Assembly (NCBI GenBank): GCA_003602485.1
Contig: QQSD01000062.1
Location: 1 to 51,195, forward strand
Origin: Candidatus Poseidoniales archaeon
GTDB lineage: Archaea > Thermoplasmatota > Poseidoniia > Poseidoniales > Poseidoniaceae
Length of the DNA: 51,195 bases
Reading direction: 5' to 3'
Shown here: positions 7,999 to 16,702 of the stretch, in pieces
Layout of the letters: each line of letters opens with the position of its first letter
Position numbering within the stretch: the first letter of the stretch is position 1
Translations under genes and position numbers: made by a program
The notes under the pieces: model-generated
What the model saw: the letters and a program-made list of their open reading frames with translations, nothing else
Databases searched by the model: none
What the model was told of the DNA's origin: nothing

Positions 7999-9336
7999 TC
8001 ACTTCCGGGTTTCAGCCACGTCAAGCCGATATTCATCATATACTTCCTTGAAAAGTTGGATATCACCTTCAAAACTCTCGGGTGGCAAAGGACCGAACGA
8101 GAAGCGGAAGAATCGGTCGTATGGCGTTTCATAACTGATGTCTTTTGAGTGAGGTCTTGCCATATCACAGTCTGAAGCGCACAAGATTGCTGCTCCACGT
8201 TTGAAGAGGCGCTTGTTCAACTCACCGCTGGTCATTCCTTCTGGAAGTTCAAGCCAGTGGTAAAATCCACCGTTGCCCGTGAAGACACCTAAGCCCATCT
8301 CTTCGAATGCTTTTCCGTACCGCTCTCGTTGCCACGTATAATGTTCTTCCACGGCCTTTCGCGCCTGCTTCACACGACTTGGTTCTAAGAGTTCGACAGC
8401 ATAGTGTTGAGATGGATGGCTAACACCCCCCATCCCGAAACTCGAGTAATTGGCGAGGGTCTCGATATTGGTCTTACTCGCGACAATCCATCCTATCCTG
8501 ATTCCCGGTGACTGCAGCCCCTTTGTGCAAGCACCCGAAATGAACACGTTGCTGTTGTCCAAGTCTCGTACGTACTGAATACCACTGACAGAAGGCGAAT
8601 GGAACATTTCGTAGGCTTCGTCCAACAAAATTCCATTTCCAGGTCGTTCTGCAATCTCGATTAATTCTCGTAATTCATCTCCCGACCGGGTCTGCCCCGA
8701 CGGATTTTGTGGGTTGGAAATGACAGGCATGAGACAGGCACCATCATCCAAGCCCTCACGGCTGTAATACTCTGCATTGCTCGGGTGGAAATTATTCTCC
8801 TTCGTGAATGGAACGATTTGATGCTTGGTACTCGTCTGTTCCAAAATATCGAGATAAGCTGGCCATTCGATGTTTCCAATGCTAACGTTGACGTGTTCCT
8901 TGAGAAATGCCATCACGGAATAGATTCCAGGCCTTCCACCTGCGAATACCATCACGTTTTCCGGTGTTATGCTGGACCCGTAATACGAGTTATAGTAGTC
9001 CACGATGGCTTCACGCAAGGCAGGATGCCCCCAAGCCTTCGGGTAAAACCGGTCTTCTGGAGTGACTTCAACGCTTGACGGGAGCGAGGGTCCTCCGAAT
9101 TTCTCCAGTGGTGTGGTCAGAGGAAAACCCTGCGACCATGGATGGGTACCTTCCGTACCCATGAAACTCCCGAATGTATCTCTGAAGGCATAGAGAGTTT
9201 CGTAGATCCCCATCGGAGGACAGTTGTCAGAGAGAAAGGATTCCACTTGCCCGTTTTGCTGGCCTGGCATGACCCCCTCAGGGAGCAACCATTTTTGAGT
9301 TTCACGCTCCGAAATACTCAATTTCAGATAGGACAT
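7999..9336 (-). CDS. PLP-dependent aminotransferase, class I/II
   Basis: A 445-residue fold-type I aminotransferase. Visible hallmarks are NPQNPSGQ (PLP phosphate/ring region), a DEAYEMF motif (Asp contacting the PLP ring nitrogen), the Schiff-base lysine in GACTKGLQSPGIRIGW, and an FRFSFGPL motif with the substrate-carboxylate Arg near the C-terminus. It would interconvert an amino acid and a 2-oxo acid with pyridoxal phosphate in the cytoplasm; substrate specificity cannot be read from sequence alone. It is about 50 residues longer than typical AspC-like enzymes because of an N-terminal extension. The ATG at 9336 is chosen over two upstream TTG codons. The small membrane-protein gene at 9352-9591 lies just upstream on the same strand. 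Confidence 0.88.
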   Translation of the reverse strand: MSYLKLSISERETQKWLLPEGVMPGQQNGQVESFLSDNCPPMGIYETLYAFRDTFGSFMGTEGTHPWSQGFPLTTPLEKFGGPSLPSSVEVTPEDRFYPKAWGHPALREAIVDYYNSYYGSSITPENVMVFAGGRPGIYSVMAFLKEHVNVSIGNIEWPAYLDILEQTSTKHQIVPFTKENNFHPSNAEYYSREGLDDGACLMPVISNPQNPSGQTRSGDELRELIEIAERPGNGILLDEAYEMFHSPSVSGIQYVRDLDNSNVFISGACTKGLQSPGIRIGWIVASKTNIETLANYSSFGMGGVSHPSQHYAVELLEPSRVKQARKAVEEHYTWQRERYGKAFEEMGLGVFTGNGGFYHWLELPEGMTSGELNKRLFKRGAAILCASDCDMARPHSKDISYETPYDRFFRFSFGPLPPESFEGDIQLFKEVYDEYRLDVAETRK

Positions 9337-9351
9337 CAACAACTTCTTTGC

Positions 9352-9591
9352 TCAAAATTTGGGTGAGGTTTTGACCGCTTTCATCGGACGAATACGGACT
9401 GCTTCGAGTAAGAAATTAATCCAAATAAAAAGACACCCGATGAACAAGGATGAATTCAATGCAATGTACTCGGGGAGTTCGACGGTCGCCCACGGGTCGT
9501 CAACCGCATCAGCATACTGGCTATCCAGTTCAGAAAGGATGGCTGGAGTGATCCAAATCAAAGCTATGAAGAAAAAGGCGACAAAACCCAT
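9352..9591 (-). CDS. Small two-helix membrane protein, unknown
   Basis: A 79-residue protein with two hydrophobic helices, residues 2-20 (GFVAFFFIALIWITPAIL) and about 47-66 (SLFIGCLFIWINFLLEAV), joined by an acidic loop that would face outside. The C-terminus is basic (RIRPMKAVKTSPK), consistent with a cytoplasmic end under the positive-inside rule. It lies 15 bases upstream of the aminotransferase ATG on the same strand and is probably cotranscribed. No family is recognised. Confidence 0.6.
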   Translation of the reverse strand: MGFVAFFFIALIWITPAILSELDSQYADAVDDPWATVELPEYIALNSSLFIGCLFIWINFLLEAVRIRPMKAVKTSPKF

Positions 9592-9784
9592 GACCTACCG
9601 CATCAAAAAAAACACTCACGGATTCGTCTGTTCCAATTCTAGTCATGAGGTGGGCTTTGTGAAGCAATTGATATTCATTTCTCATGGTGGGTTTCATATC
9701 GTAAAAGCCAGCCCCCTAAACATCCGAGCCACACTCGACCGGACCGACGTCCAACCGTAGTATCTGGCTCCAGGAGTGAGCCTC

Positions 9785-10795
9785 ATGGCCGGTATGGACC
9801 CCCAACTCAAAGCCAAATTGCAAAAACAACGCTACCATATCGTTGGTGAGCACGGTGGCGTGAAAACATGCCATTGGACCAAAGAATCTCTGCTTCGAGA
9901 CCGGCAGTGCTACAAGGGAAAATTCTACGGTGTTTCAAGCCACAACTGCATGCAAATGTCGCCAGTGGTTGACCAGTGTAATCTCGCCTGCACCTACTGC
10001 TGGAGAGAGCCACACATGGACACCTTAGAACTCACCGACCAGGACCCGTTGGAGCTGCTCTACGAGTCGGTGCGTGCTCAACGTCGTCTTCTCTCGGGCT
10101 TTGGTGGCAATCCTAAGGTCCCACGAGAAAAATGGCTGGACGCTCAAAATCCAAAGCACGTTGCTATTTCCCTCAACGGTGAGCCGACGCTCTACACGCG
10201 ACTTTCGGAATACATGGACCTGTGCCACAAGCACGGTATGACCACCATGCTCGTGACCAACGGTACACTGCCCAAGGTATTGGAAAAACTTGACACCCTG
10301 CCAACCCAGCTTTACGTATCGGTTGATGCCCCTAACAAACAGGTCTTCGATGACGTGTGCCGGCCGAAGTGGAACAGCGGTGCGTGGGACCAATTTGAGA
10401 AAACCATTGACCTTCTTCCGTCCCTTGATACCCGAATCGTTGCACGCCATACGCTGATGAAAGGCATCAACATGAGCGACGAACACATTCGTCAATTTGC
10501 TGCCCTTGACAACCGCGCAGACCCTGATTTCATCGAAAATAAGGGATATGTATTCGTTGGCCACAGCAGAGAGAATTTGTCTGTTGAAAACATGCCAAGT
10601 CACGATGACATCATGGAGTTCTCAAGCAAAATTGCCCCTCTGACCCAACGAGAGGTTCTCTCCGATTCTCGCCCGAGCCGAGTTGCTCTGGTAGGCCGTG
10701 AAATTTCGCCGATTCCAATTCCTGAAGCAACGATGTTCTTCCCCGAGGACCTCGGTATTGCGCCTCCGGTCAAGCACTTGCCCATGGCATCCTAA
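9785..10795 (+). CDS. taw1: tRNA 4-demethylwyosine synthase (radical SAM)
   Basis: A 336-residue enzyme of the archaeal TYW1/Taw1 family, which condenses N1-methylguanosine at position 37 of tRNA-Phe with pyruvate carbons to form the tricyclic wyosine base. The radical-SAM cluster motif is CNLACTYC (Cys65, Cys69, Cys72). The upstream cysteines Cys29, Cys42 and Cys55, in contexts such as CHWTKESL and QCYKGKFYG, match the second 4Fe-4S cluster that is a hallmark of this family. Unlike eukaryotic TYW1 there is no flavodoxin domain, as is normal for archaea. The ATG at 9785 is chosen; an in-frame GTG at 9776 would add three residues. The gene stands alone, with no other wyosine gene visible nearby. 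The 9592-9784 and 10796-10994 gaps contain nothing recognisable. Confidence 0.93.
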   Translation: MAGMDPQLKAKLQKQRYHIVGEHGGVKTCHWTKESLLRDRQCYKGKFYGVSSHNCMQMSPVVDQCNLACTYCWREPHMDTLELTDQDPLELLYESVRAQRRLLSGFGGNPKVPREKWLDAQNPKHVAISLNGEPTLYTRLSEYMDLCHKHGMTTMLVTNGTLPKVLEKLDTLPTQLYVSVDAPNKQVFDDVCRPKWNSGAWDQFEKTIDLLPSLDTRIVARHTLMKGINMSDEHIRQFAALDNRADPDFIENKGYVFVGHSRENLSVENMPSHDDIMEFSSKIAPLTQREVLSDSRPSRVALVGREISPIPIPEATMFFPEDLGIAPPVKHLPMAS

Positions 10796-10994
10796 TCGTC
10801 GGATGGCAAGCCAATGAAGTCGGAAATGCAACATCTACAAGATATCGCTTCATTCAACTTCAACAGTGAGGGTATCCGAAGCTCGCTTCATCTGTTGACC
10901 CCAATTATCGACCGCACCAATTGGCTCCATCATTCAGTTGAAGGTTGTCAAAAGTGGACTCAACCACACCTACGAATCGTGGCTTTGATGAGCG

Positions 10995-12242
10995 TCAAAC
11001 CGCGCTTTGAAAAGCATCAATCACCGTTTGGTCTAACTTTTCCCAAGGGAATGTTTGTCCTTCAGGTCGGCGGCCAAAATGCCCACCTGCGGCGGTGGTT
11101 CCGTAAATCGGGGCAGCCAATCCAAGATCCTTGATGATGTGGCCTGGTTTGAAGGAGAAATGGCTGCCGACGAGGGTAGCGATGGTGTCGTCAGAGAGTG
11201 CGCCGGTTCCAAAGGTGTCAACACGAATACTCACCGGGTCAGCCACTCCGATAGCATAAGCAAGTTGAATTTCGCATTCTGTCGACAGACCTGCTGCGAC
11301 GACGTGTTTTGCTGCCCAACGAGCAGCGTAGGCGGCAGAACGGTCGACCTTGGTGGGATCTTTTCCAGAAAAGGCACCGCCGCCGTGTCGGCCACGGCCG
11401 CCATAGGTATCAACGATGATTTTTCGTCCTGTCAATCCGGCGTCGGCATAGGGGCCACCCGGATCGGCAAAGCGCCCTGTAGAGTTGATGTGAATCGTGG
11501 TTTTGCCTTCAACCATTAACGAGGAGGGTACCACAGGTCCGATGACGTGGTCAATGACCTGTTGACGGATGTAGGCTTGTTCAGCCTCTTCCGAACCATG
11601 CTCGGCAATCATGTCCTTGTGCTGGACTGCGATGACAACGTTGTCGGCGTAAAGCGGCTGCCCGTCGCTGCCGTGCATGAGCGTGACTTGCGATTTTGCA
11701 TCGGGACGGGCCCAAGGAAGGGTGCCGTCGAGTCCAACCTTGCTGACTCGTCGAGTCAGCGCTTGAGAGAGCGCAATAGCAAGCGGCATCCAGCGGCCTT
11801 GGTGTTCAGGATAGCCCTCGGTTTCGTTGCAGGCATACCCGAACATCAGTCCTTGATCGCCGGCCCCCTGATCGTCGATGGATTGCACCACACCTCGGTT
11901 GATGTGAGCAGACTGGCTCGTGATGAGTTCAGTGACCTCGCAAAGTGACTCTGAGGTGGCATCCATGCCAATGCCATGAGAGGTGTAGCCGATGTCTGCA
12001 GCGGTCTTGCGGGCAATGGCAATGTAATCAGGAGCGTCAACCCCAGCAGCGAGTTTCACTTCGCCAGCAAGCACGATGTGAGAACGGTCTTCACGGCCCT
12101 TCACGAGGGTTTCAACTGCCACCTTTGCTTTGGGGTCAAGGGCGAGGCATGCATCAACGATAGCGTCGGAAATAGCATCGCACAATTTGTCAGGGTGGCC
12201 TGCAGCCACCGATTCCGATGTGAACAACCATTCTTGCGCCAT
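10995..12242 (-). CDS. metK: S-adenosylmethionine synthetase, bacterial type
   Basis: A 415-residue methionine adenosyltransferase that makes S-adenosylmethionine from ATP and methionine. It shows the bacterial/eukaryotic MetK signatures: SVAAGHPDKLCDAISD at the N-terminus, a MFGYACNET segment, and the P-loop-like GGGAFSGKDPTKVDRSAAY. Most archaea instead use a distantly related archaeal MAT, so this is a bacterial-type enzyme, probably acquired by transfer. The length is slightly above the bacterial norm (about 385). The ATG at 12242 precedes the conserved start. It is divergent from the FkbM methyltransferase gene. Confidence 0.96.
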   Translation of the reverse strand: MAQEWLFTSESVAAGHPDKLCDAISDAIVDACLALDPKAKVAVETLVKGREDRSHIVLAGEVKLAAGVDAPDYIAIARKTAADIGYTSHGIGMDATSESLCEVTELITSQSAHINRGVVQSIDDQGAGDQGLMFGYACNETEGYPEHQGRWMPLAIALSQALTRRVSKVGLDGTLPWARPDAKSQVTLMHGSDGQPLYADNVVIAVQHKDMIAEHGSEEAEQAYIRQQVIDHVIGPVVPSSLMVEGKTTIHINSTGRFADPGGPYADAGLTGRKIIVDTYGGRGRHGGGAFSGKDPTKVDRSAAYAARWAAKHVVAAGLSTECEIQLAYAIGVADPVSIRVDTFGTGALSDDTIATLVGSHFSFKPGHIIKDLGLAAPIYGTTAAGGHFGRRPEGQTFPWEKLDQTVIDAFQSAV

Positions 12243-12342
12243 ATCGTGCCCCTGTGTCCGCCTCTATTCAAGATTTTTCGTATCGACCATCAGCCCACCC
12301 AAAACGAACTCACCTGAAGCGCTCATCCATCCCATTCAGTGG

Positions 12343-13275
12343 ATGAATACGTTGAAGAAGAGAGCAGCAAAGCGGTACTTGATGGGCTTGAAGGCTTCGT
12401 TTCCGTACCGAGCCTTGCGTTACGGTCTGCGACTCCCTGGCCGTATTTACTCCACCTACATCACGGAACCCATCATCAAGCGATGGATCAAGCAATCCGA
12501 GTTAATGGTGTACGTTCACGACCCGAAGCGAGGGCTGCTAAGGCCTGTTCTTGAAGGTCAGCGGCTCAAGTGGACTTTGAGGGAAAACCTCTCTGTTGAT
12601 GCGACCCACTGGCTGGACGTGATTGAACCCCTCCTCACCAAGCAGGACATCGTCTTTGACGTTGGGACGAACATTGGGACCATAGCAAACTGGTTGGCCA
12701 ACCGCACGAAGCATGTTCATGGGTTTGAGCCTCACCCCGAGAATATTGAAATGACGAGGGACCAAGTTAAACTTCGAAAAACAAAAAACATCACCCTTTC
12801 ACAACTCGCCCTTGGCAAAGAACCAGGTACACTTCAGCTTCACGTCAAAAATTTCCACGGCCACCATTCCCTCGGGAACACAGCCGCTGGCCCCACGGTT
12901 GAGAAGATTGACGTCGAAGTCGACACTGTGGACCGTTATTGCTCAACCCGCGGGATTGACCGAATTGATTTTCTCAAAATTGATGTCGAAGGTTTTGAAG
13001 ACGACGTGCTCAAAGGAGCTACCTCCATGTTGAAGGACCACAGAATCGGATTTGCCCTGTTTGAACTTCGACATTCAATTCTGGCTTCCATCGATAAACA
13101 TTCCAAGGACATTTTCACTCCACTGATCGAAAACGGCTACTCAATCTTCACCCTTGACGGAAAAACACTTGCCACCGACGAGTTAGAGAACCCACCGGAT
13201 GCAGATTATTTGGCAGCAGTCAACCCCGCAGAGCTCGTGCCCCACTTAGGCACGTCAACGGCGCCCGTCTGCTAA
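12343..13275 (+). CDS. FkbM-family SAM methyltransferase
   Basis: A 310-residue protein with a basic N-terminal region (residues 1-45) and a Rossmann-fold methyltransferase of the FkbM family. SAM-binding motif I is VFDVGTNIGTIANWLA, motif II contains the acidic residue in HGFEPHPENIE, and the family-specific LKIDVEGFEDDVLKGA motif is intact. FkbM relatives O-methylate sugars, glycans or polyketides; here glycan modification is plausible but not shown. The ATG at 12343 is used because the in-frame upstream codons run into the divergent metK promoter and gene. The 100-base gap upstream must hold both promoters. Confidence 0.85.
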   Translation: MNTLKKRAAKRYLMGLKASFPYRALRYGLRLPGRIYSTYITEPIIKRWIKQSELMVYVHDPKRGLLRPVLEGQRLKWTLRENLSVDATHWLDVIEPLLTKQDIVFDVGTNIGTIANWLANRTKHVHGFEPHPENIEMTRDQVKLRKTKNITLSQLALGKEPGTLQLHVKNFHGHHSLGNTAAGPTVEKIDVEVDTVDRYCSTRGIDRIDFLKIDVEGFEDDVLKGATSMLKDHRIGFALFELRHSILASIDKHSKDIFTPLIENGYSIFTLDGKTLATDELENPPDADYLAAVNPAELVPHLGTSTAPVC

Positions 13276-13300
13276 ATCCTGTGGATGGCCTTCAGTAGGC

Positions 13301-14404
13301 TCAAGATACAATCTGTACCACACATTTACCCTTCGCACGACCAGAAAACGAGCGATTGAACGCCCCTTGCCAACCTTCTTTGGAATCTTCTGAATGGAAG
13401 TCCCAAACACCATCGAGCACAGGCTTAATCACGCCGCTTTCAAGATGGCCTGCAAGCGTTGAGAGGTCTTCTTGACTTGGTGAAAGGAAAAGGTAATTCC
13501 AGTCTGCATTCTTAGATTGAGCCGCTTTGTACTCCTTCCGCTTCGCTCTACGTTTGACGAAGAGTTTGAGAATCCAAGCTGTTCCGCCTATGCGACGCAG
13601 TTCCTCGAGAGTCGCCATGCCCGCAATGGTTAGGATGCGTCCACCATCTTTGACGATCTCCGTCATCTTGAGACTCTCCGCAGTCGTATCGAAACAGACG
13701 TCAAATTTCTCTGCGTTCATTCCGCCATAGACTTCCTCGAATCTCGTAGTCTTGTAGTCAACAACCACGTCTGCTCCGAGGTTCTTGCACAACTTTTCTT
13801 TCTCACCATTTGATGCAGTCGTGACGACAAGGCGAGCCTTGAAGACGTGCTTTGCAAGTTGAATCGCCATGGTGCCAACACCGCCTGCTCCTCCAGAAAT
13901 GAAAATGGAATCCCCTTCCTTGAGTCCAGAGGCTTTGAGCGCCTGGAGAGCTGCCATACCAACGAGTGGAATTGACGCAGCTTCCTCAAAAGTGAGGTTT
14001 TCTGGTTTTAGTACGACATTGGATGTGTGAGCAGCGCAATACTCTGCCATCGCTCCTCTGTACCAAGGGGTTTTCTTTCCATCCTTTTCGCTTCCAAAAA
14101 GACGAGCAAAAACGTGTTGGCCCACGGAGAATTTGCCTTCAAGGTCCGCTTCTTCCACAACACCGGCCACATCATAACAAATCACATGGGGGAAGGTTGC
14201 CACGGGGATGACCATCTTGAAATCGCCCGAGAGCAATCCTTTGTCGACCGGATTGATGGCCGCTGCGTGCACTTTGATCACGATGTTGTTTGAGGCATCA
14301 AAGCCGTGCGGGTAAGCCACGCTCGTTTTCTTCAATTCGGAAGGTTTTCCATATTTTGAGAAACCGATTATGTTCATTTTTTTGCCGCTTGGGTGTGCCA
14401 TCAT
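13301..14404 (-). CDS. Quinone reductase-like oxidoreductase (MDR family)
   Basis: A 367-residue medium-chain dehydrogenase/reductase of the zinc-free quinone oxidoreductase branch. The NAD(P)H motif is SGGAGGVGTMAIQLAKH, preceded by the typical AAINPVDKGLL and FPHVICYDVAGVV segments; the catalytic zinc Cys/His set of alcohol dehydrogenases is absent. It probably reduces quinones or enones with NADPH in the cytoplasm. The start could be 14404, 14401 or 14377 (the last gives MNIIGFSKYGKP, which aligns best with the family). The gene is divergent from an HxlR-type regulator with an inverted-repeat operator candidate between them, which suggests induction by a reactive electrophile or oxidant. 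Confidence 0.88.
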   Translation of the reverse strand: MMAHPSGKKMNIIGFSKYGKPSELKKTSVAYPHGFDASNNIVIKVHAAAINPVDKGLLSGDFKMVIPVATFPHVICYDVAGVVEEADLEGKFSVGQHVFARLFGSEKDGKKTPWYRGAMAEYCAAHTSNVVLKPENLTFEEAASIPLVGMAALQALKASGLKEGDSIFISGGAGGVGTMAIQLAKHVFKARLVVTTASNGEKEKLCKNLGADVVVDYKTTRFEEVYGGMNAEKFDVCFDTTAESLKMTEIVKDGGRILTIAGMATLEELRRIGGTAWILKLFVKRRAKRKEYKAAQSKNADWNYLFLSPSQEDLSTLAGHLESGVIKPVLDGVWDFHSEDSKEGWQGAFNRSFSGRAKGKCVVQIVS

Positions 14405-14430
14405 AACCCAGCCTAAGGCCTTGTGTATGT

Positions 14431-14440
14431 AAATTAAAAA
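14431..14440 (-). promoter_or_regulatory. TATA-like element for the reductase gene
   Basis: TTTTTAATTT on the minus strand is centred about 31 bases upstream of the ATG at 14404. This is the spacing expected for an archaeal TATA box with a nearly leaderless transcript. It lies close to the inverted repeat at 14460-14475. Confidence 0.4.
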
Positions 14441-14459
14441 GGGACGAAGGTGTTCTTTT

Positions 14460-14475
14460 GTAACAATGTTGTAAC
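14460..14475. promoter_or_regulatory. 16-bp inverted-repeat operator candidate
   Basis: GTAACAA-TG-TTGTAAC forms an interrupted palindrome with seven-base arms and one mismatch between the half-sites (position 3). It sits in the 89-base divergent gap between the reductase (start 14404) and the HxlR-type regulator (start 14494), 18 bases from the regulator's ATG. Symmetry and length fit a dimeric winged-helix protein controlling both genes. Confidence 0.5.
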
Positions 14476-14493
14476 CTGTTCCTTAATAACAAA

Positions 14494-14865
14494 ATGATAC
14501 TTAGAAATTCCATGTCTCAGGTACAATCACAGCGCATGGCTTCCATGTGCGATTCAGCTCGTAGCCATGTTGATGATTTACTCGTTTTGCTATCAAAATC
14601 GAAAATGCTCAATATTCTCTATGTGATGAATTGTGATCCTACGCCGCTACGCTTCTCTGAAATCAAAAAGAGAGTGAATTCTTCTTCGACAACAGTTGCC
14701 AGACGATTGGGAGAGCTTGAAGTCCATGGACTCGTCACCCGCACTGCTTATGCAACCGTCCCTGCTACTGTCGAATATACCCTTACACAAGACGCCGTAG
14801 CACTTCAGCCCAGTCTTGAATCCATGTTTGAATGGGTGCTGAATCGAGCAGATAGCTCTGTCTGA
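14494..14865 (+). CDS. HxlR-type winged-helix regulator
   Basis: A 123-residue DNA-binding protein. The core, about residues 25-110, has the HxlR pattern: SKMLNILYVM helix, LRFSEIKKRVNSSSTTVARRL recognition helix, and the wing ELEVHGLVTRTAY followed by VEYTLT. HxlR proteins are dimeric repressors or activators that often respond to aldehydes, quinones or reactive species through a cysteine; Cys20 and Cys48 are available. It is divergent from an MDR reductase with a 16-bp inverted repeat in between, so autoregulation and control of the reductase are likely. ATG codons at 14494, 14512 and 14536 are all possible starts. Confidence 0.82.
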   Translation: MILRNSMSQVQSQRMASMCDSARSHVDDLLVLLSKSKMLNILYVMNCDPTPLRFSEIKKRVNSSSTTVARRLGELEVHGLVTRTAYATVPATVEYTLTQDAVALQPSLESMFEWVLNRADSSV

Positions 14866-14929
14866 ATCCGAATCGAACACGATGAAACAACACTAGGAAT
14901 GGCGTCATCCACAGGATGACGTCTTAGAT

Positions 14930-15454
14930 TCAAACCTTCGGAGGCACCCATTGTGCATGTTCAATGTGAGCCGGTTCTGGCACAACTTGGGTTGCGTTGA
15001 ATTGAGTGAAACGGTCTGAGAGCCAAGAGAACCATTCAAGTCGAGTTTCACCATACTTCTCACGCTCCGACGTGATGAAGGCTTCACATTTTTCATGACA
15101 AAAGGTCACCAACCCGGAATAAAGGTCGTAGACGAGATAGAAATCAAGGTCACCGCGATGAACCAATGCTCCGAGACTTTCCCAAGTGGTCATTACACAG
15201 AGGACGTCTGGCCAATTCTCTCCGTGATGCGCCTTGAATTTCTCCATTGAATCAAGGTCCTCGGGTTGTTCGGACAGTTCGACAATACCAGCAATGAATC
15301 GAGGCCGTTGGAGGTGCTCAGAAAGTGAGAGGGCTGCTGCACTGTCTCGACTTGCCTTCATTTCACGGATTTGAAACCATGAATATACGGCTGCACCCAA
15401 GATGGTGATTAAGCCCAGAATTTCCGCATAAGAGGCTGCAGTATCCAAATTCAT
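14930..15454 (-). CDS. Single-helix membrane-anchored protein, unknown
   Basis: A 174-residue protein with one N-terminal hydrophobic helix (about residues 9-28, AEILGLITILGAAVYSWFQI) followed by a cytoplasmic domain predicted to be mainly helical. The order, an N-terminal anchor, a RDSAAALSLSEHLQRPRF segment and an HHGENWPDVLCVMTTWESLG segment, resembles DUF4760-like proteins, but I am not certain of the family. No catalytic motif is seen. The ATG at 15454 is chosen because it leads straight into the helix; an upstream in-frame ATG (15571) would add 39 residues and overlap the 5' region of the divergent Rieske gene. Confidence 0.6.
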   Translation of the reverse strand: MNLDTAASYAEILGLITILGAAVYSWFQIREMKASRDSAAALSLSEHLQRPRFIAGIVELSEQPEDLDSMEKFKAHHGENWPDVLCVMTTWESLGALVHRGDLDFYLVYDLYSGLVTFCHEKCEAFITSEREKYGETRLEWFSWLSDRFTQFNATQVVPEPAHIEHAQWVPPKV

Positions 15455-15595
15455 TGCCCAATACCAAGCCGAGGGGGGATTTTGTGTTTCGGGTTGACAA
15501 AAATTAGTCGATTGAGACGTACCCACGTCAGTTTCTTTGAGAATTCCAAATCCAAGCGTGCCAACACTCAAGACCGTGCGAGGAATGTGGAAGTC

Positions 15596-16663
15596 ATGCC
15601 TGAACCGGGGATCGATGCCGACATCCGGAAGGCACGAACTCTTCCGTCAATCTATTACACTGAACCCTCAGAGTTTGAGCGCCTTAAGAGCGTCTTCAAG
15701 AATTGGCAATTTGCTGCTCACAACTCCGAACTTGAGGCGACTTCATTGATGCCCCTTGACCACTTCGAAACCATTACCGGAGATTCTGTTATGCTCCTAC
15801 GGGACCAAGAAACTCGTTGTCTTTCGAACGTTTGTACGCATCGTGGAATGCGCCTAGCACTTGAGCCGTGTAACAAAAAAACACTTCAATGCCGCTATCA
15901 CGGTCGAACCTTCAACCTCGATGGTACGCTCCGCCATATGCCTGAATTTGAACAGGTTATCGGCTTTCCAAGCGAGGCAGATAATCTCCAACAATATCCG
16001 CTCAAACGCTGGATGGGTATGTATTTCACAGCCCAAGAGGATGTCCCAGACCTACCATGGAAGATGCTCGAAAAACGGTTGGGCTTCCTTGAGCCCGAAA
16101 CCTTCAGGCATGACATAGGTCGCAACCGTGACCACACTGTTGATGCTCATTGGCTGCTCTATGTCGACAATTACCTGGAGGGTTTTCACATTCCTTACGT
16201 TCATCCAGAATTGAACCAAGCATTGGATTATTCAGGGTATGTTACTGAGACTTTTGACGGAGGAGTACTACAAATCGGCAAAGCCGTAGAGGGAGATGTC
16301 AAGTTCGAATTGCCACCAGGTCACCCCGATGAAGGGCAAGACATCGCAGCATATTACCTGTGGTTATTTCCAAATATGATGTTTAATTTCTATCCTTGGG
16401 GGTTGTCCGTCAACATCGTGATGCCAGTATCACATAAGCAATGTAGAATTCTCTATCGTGGCTATGTCGGCGATGCAGAACTTGCAAGCCAAGGCGCAGG
16501 TTCCGTCCTTGACACCGTCGAGGACCAAGATCAGTGGGTGATCGAGGAAGTCCAGAAAGGAATGACTTCAAGTGCCTACCATCGAGGCCGATATTCACCT
16601 ACTCGAGAGCAAGGTGTACATCATTTCCATCGGATGCTTAGCGAATTTCTAGAGACACTCTAG
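15596..16663 (+). CDS. Rieske non-heme iron oxygenase, alpha subunit
   Basis: A 355-residue ring-hydroxylating-type oxygenase. The Rieske 2Fe-2S ligands are Cys80-x-His82 (CTHRG) and Cys99-x2-His102 (CRYHG). The mononuclear iron site is in DNYLEGFHIPYVHPE, with the facial-triad histidines and a later Asp expected near DTVEDQDQWV. It resembles choline monooxygenase/phenylpropionate dioxygenase-like alpha subunits; such enzymes hydroxylate or demethylate organic substrates with O2. No ferredoxin or reductase gene is adjacent, so a genomic partner must supply electrons. The ATG at 15596 is chosen because the upstream in-frame extension is low in plausibility and overlaps the divergent promoter. 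The substrate is unknown. Confidence 0.87.
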   Translation: MPEPGIDADIRKARTLPSIYYTEPSEFERLKSVFKNWQFAAHNSELEATSLMPLDHFETITGDSVMLLRDQETRCLSNVCTHRGMRLALEPCNKKTLQCRYHGRTFNLDGTLRHMPEFEQVIGFPSEADNLQQYPLKRWMGMYFTAQEDVPDLPWKMLEKRLGFLEPETFRHDIGRNRDHTVDAHWLLYVDNYLEGFHIPYVHPELNQALDYSGYVTETFDGGVLQIGKAVEGDVKFELPPGHPDEGQDIAAYYLWLFPNMMFNFYPWGLSVNIVMPVSHKQCRILYRGYVGDAELASQGAGSVLDTVEDQDQWVIEEVQKGMTSSAYHRGRYSPTREQGVHHFHRMLSEFLETL

Positions 16664-16702
16664 CCGATAAAGGAATCCTGTCTTCTTCATTCACAACGCT
16701 TC

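Noticed and set aside
10814-11134. 106-codon plus-strand frame overlapping the end of metK
   Set aside because: It overlaps metK by about 140 bases on the opposite strand, shows no domain, and lacks a convincing start signal; taken as a shadow frame.
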